Assembly (NCBI GenBank): GCA_026421135.1
Contig: JAPKCR010000110.1
Location: 1-6,946 of the forward strand
DNA: 6,946 bases
Direction of reading: 5' to 3'
Origin: Sulfitobacter sp.
GTDB lineage: Bacteria > Pseudomonadota > Alphaproteobacteria > Rhodobacterales > Rhodobacteraceae
A model generated the notes under the pieces. It made no database searches. It worked only from the letters and a program-made list of their open reading frames with translations, and had not been told where the DNA came from. Below are positions 5,598 through 6,946 of the stretch, piece by piece (positions within the stretch are counted from its first letter, which is position 1; every line of letters begins with the position of its first letter). A program made the translations under genes and the position numbers.

Positions 5598-6946
5598 ATG
5601 GTCGCAGCATCGGAACTTCCGATTGAAACAATCAGAGAGGGCACAACAGCCCTTAATCTCGCAGAAACAATTTTTGGCAGCGGTGTCACCGTCGAAAGCG
5701 CGACATATTATGGCGATATAGACAGCGCGGGCACCTATTCAAATGCAGATACCATCACACCAGGTGTCGCCCCCGGCGACAGCGGCATCATTATGTCGAC
5801 AGGTAATGCGCAAGATTTCACCAATTCCAGCGGGTCATCCAACCAAAGCGCGAACACCTCTACCAATACTTCAGGCATTAATAACAACGTCCAGTTAAAT
5901 ACCGCAGCAGGTGCCTTGACGTATGACGCCAGTATTCTGGATGTAAACTTCAGGCCAACCAGCGACCTGATGACAATGAAGTTCGTCTTTTCGTCGGAAG
6001 AATATCCCGAGTTCCAAAACTCGATCTATCAGGATTTCTTTGGCGTTTGGATCAACGGCCAAGAAGTTCAACTGGCCGTTGGTGACGGCGATATGGACCC
6101 TGGCAACATCAACACCACCAATAACATCAACATGTATGTTGATAACACCAGTGCTGATTACAACACCGAGATGGACGGCTTTACCATCACAATGACGCTG
6201 ACCATGAATGTTGTCCCCAACGAGACGAATACGATCCGGATCGCCATCGCGGATGTCGGCGACACCGGCTACGATTCCAATCTGATGATCGCGGCAAATT
6301 CGGTGCAAACAGATCTAGTTGCAGTGACCGATAGTGTCACTGTTTATCCGGATGGCACCAAAGTCATCGATGTGCTTGGCAATGATGTCTCAGCTAACAG
6401 CAGTTTGCTGACAATCACCCACATCAACGGTCAAGTCGCCACTGTGGGTGCTCAAATCCAGCTGCCCACGGGTCAGCTTGTCACCCTCAACAGTGATGGT
6501 TCGCTCAGCGTAGAAGGCGACGGCGATACAGAAGATTTCAACTTTACCTATACGGTGTCAGACGGTGTCGAATCCTCTGTAGGCATGGTGAACGCCACAT
6601 CTATTCCTTGCTTTGTGGCAGGTACCCTAATTGCTACTCCAAACGGGGAACGCGCCGCCCAAGACCTGATGCCCGGCGATCTGGTTTTGACCCAAGACGA
6701 CGGGCCGCAACCTCTGCGCTGGATCGGAACACGGACAGTTGCCGCGACCGGAAATTTCGCACCCATCCACATCCGTGCGAATACCTTTGGCCAACACCGC
6801 GATCTACTGGTGTCTCCCCTTCACCGCATACTCATCCGCGACAATCTGGCCGAAATTCTGTTTGGCGAAGCCGAAGTGTTGGTTGCCGCGCGCGATCTGG
6901 TTAACGACCGAAGTGTCACACGCCGCGAAGGTGGCGAAGTCGAATA
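5598..6946 (+). CDS. Choice-of-anchor L-like / VCBS-like / Hint_2 domain protein (3' end outside window)
   Basis: I translated 449 codons from ATG 5598; the frame stays open to the window edge. Residues about 25-235 resemble the choice-of-anchor L domain of bacterial surface or secreted proteins. They include a GVAPGDSGIIMSTG segment and the signature SSEEYPEFQNSIYQDFFGVW (132-151). Residues about 240-330 look like a VCBS/cadherin-like Ig repeat (DSVTVYPDGTKVIDVLGNDV, then YTVSDG). From Cys338 a Hint domain of the Hint_2 type begins: block A is CFVAGTLIATPNG (338-350), then DLMPGDLVLT (356-365) and a block-B-like LVSPLHRILI with His409. Hint domains rearrange the peptide bond before their first Cys. 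No signal peptide is present, so export would need a type I or other route. Residues 1-337 are very acidic (about 42 Asp/Glu, 5 Lys/Arg). GGGG lies 8 nt upstream of the ATG. An in-frame stop at 5559-5561 limits earlier starts to GTG 5565. Function unknown. Confidence 0.88.
   Translation, partial: MVAASELPIETIREGTTALNLAETIFGSGVTVESATYYGDIDSAGTYSNADTITPGVAPGDSGIIMSTGNAQDFTNSSGSSNQSANTSTNTSGINNNVQLNTAAGALTYDASILDVNFRPTSDLMTMKFVFSSEEYPEFQNSIYQDFFGVWINGQEVQLAVGDGDMDPGNINTTNNINMYVDNTSADYNTEMDGFTITMTLTMNVVPNETNTIRIAIADVGDTGYDSNLMIAANSVQTDLVAVTDSVTVYPDGTKVIDVLGNDVSANSSLLTITHINGQVATVGAQIQLPTGQLVTLNSDGSLSVEGDGDTEDFNFTYTVSDGVESSVGMVNATSIPCFVAGTLIATPNGERAAQDLMPGDLVLTQDDGPQPLRWIGTRTVAATGNFAPIHIRANTFGQHRDLLVSPLHRILIRDNLAEILFGEAEVLVAARDLVNDRSVTRREGGEVE

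Noticed and set aside
5895..6308. Minus-strand open frame of 137 codons inside the Hint-protein gene
   Set aside because: It is antisense to the anchor domain with its clear SSEEYPEF signature. The Asp/Val-rich text is the complement of the acidic coding strand.

Overview
The window looks like chromosomal DNA of a marine alphaproteobacterium, most likely a member of the Rhodobacterales (Roseobacter group). I infer this from recalled protein resemblance and gene content: an alphaproteobacterial-type DapE, an RNase R with a long Lys/Arg-rich tail, and a choice-of-anchor/Hint_2 protein of a kind common in roseobacters. No rRNA, tRNA, CRISPR array, insertion sequence or prophage gene was seen.

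Layout. Five genes lie on the minus strand. In transcription order they are dapE (5327 to 4182), a GNAT acetyltransferase (4185 to 3763), a DUF2064/TIGR04282-type glycosyltransferase (3766 to 3164, TTG start), rnr for RNase R (3160 to 893), and a periplasmic MltB-type lytic transglycosylase (812, running off the left edge at 1). The first four form a very tight unit. dapE/GNAT overlap by ATGA, GNAT/glycosyltransferase overlap by TTGA, and glycosyltransferase/rnr are separated by 3 nt. The transglycosylase follows after 80 nt with its own strong ribosome binding site, so it may or may not share the transcript. A 270-nt AT-richer intergenic region (5328-5597) separates this cluster from one divergent plus-strand gene. 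That gene (5598 to beyond 6946) encodes a large acidic protein with a choice-of-anchor L-like domain, a VCBS/cadherin-like Ig repeat and the first part of a Hint_2 autoprocessing domain.

How the genes relate. DapE makes the L,L-diaminopimelate precursor used for lysine and peptidoglycan, and the transglycosylase cuts peptidoglycan, so the cluster has a loose cell-wall theme. RNase R is an RNA-turnover housekeeping enzyme, and the exact substrates of the GNAT and DUF2064 proteins cannot be read from sequence. The minus-strand genes look like ordinary core genome. The least understood part is the divergent Hint protein and its leader, which holds two imperfect inverted repeats, each with one unpaired A in its left arm.

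Limits. Both outer genes are cut by the window edges. Promoter calls are weak, and family assignments come from visible motifs and recalled family features, not from searches.
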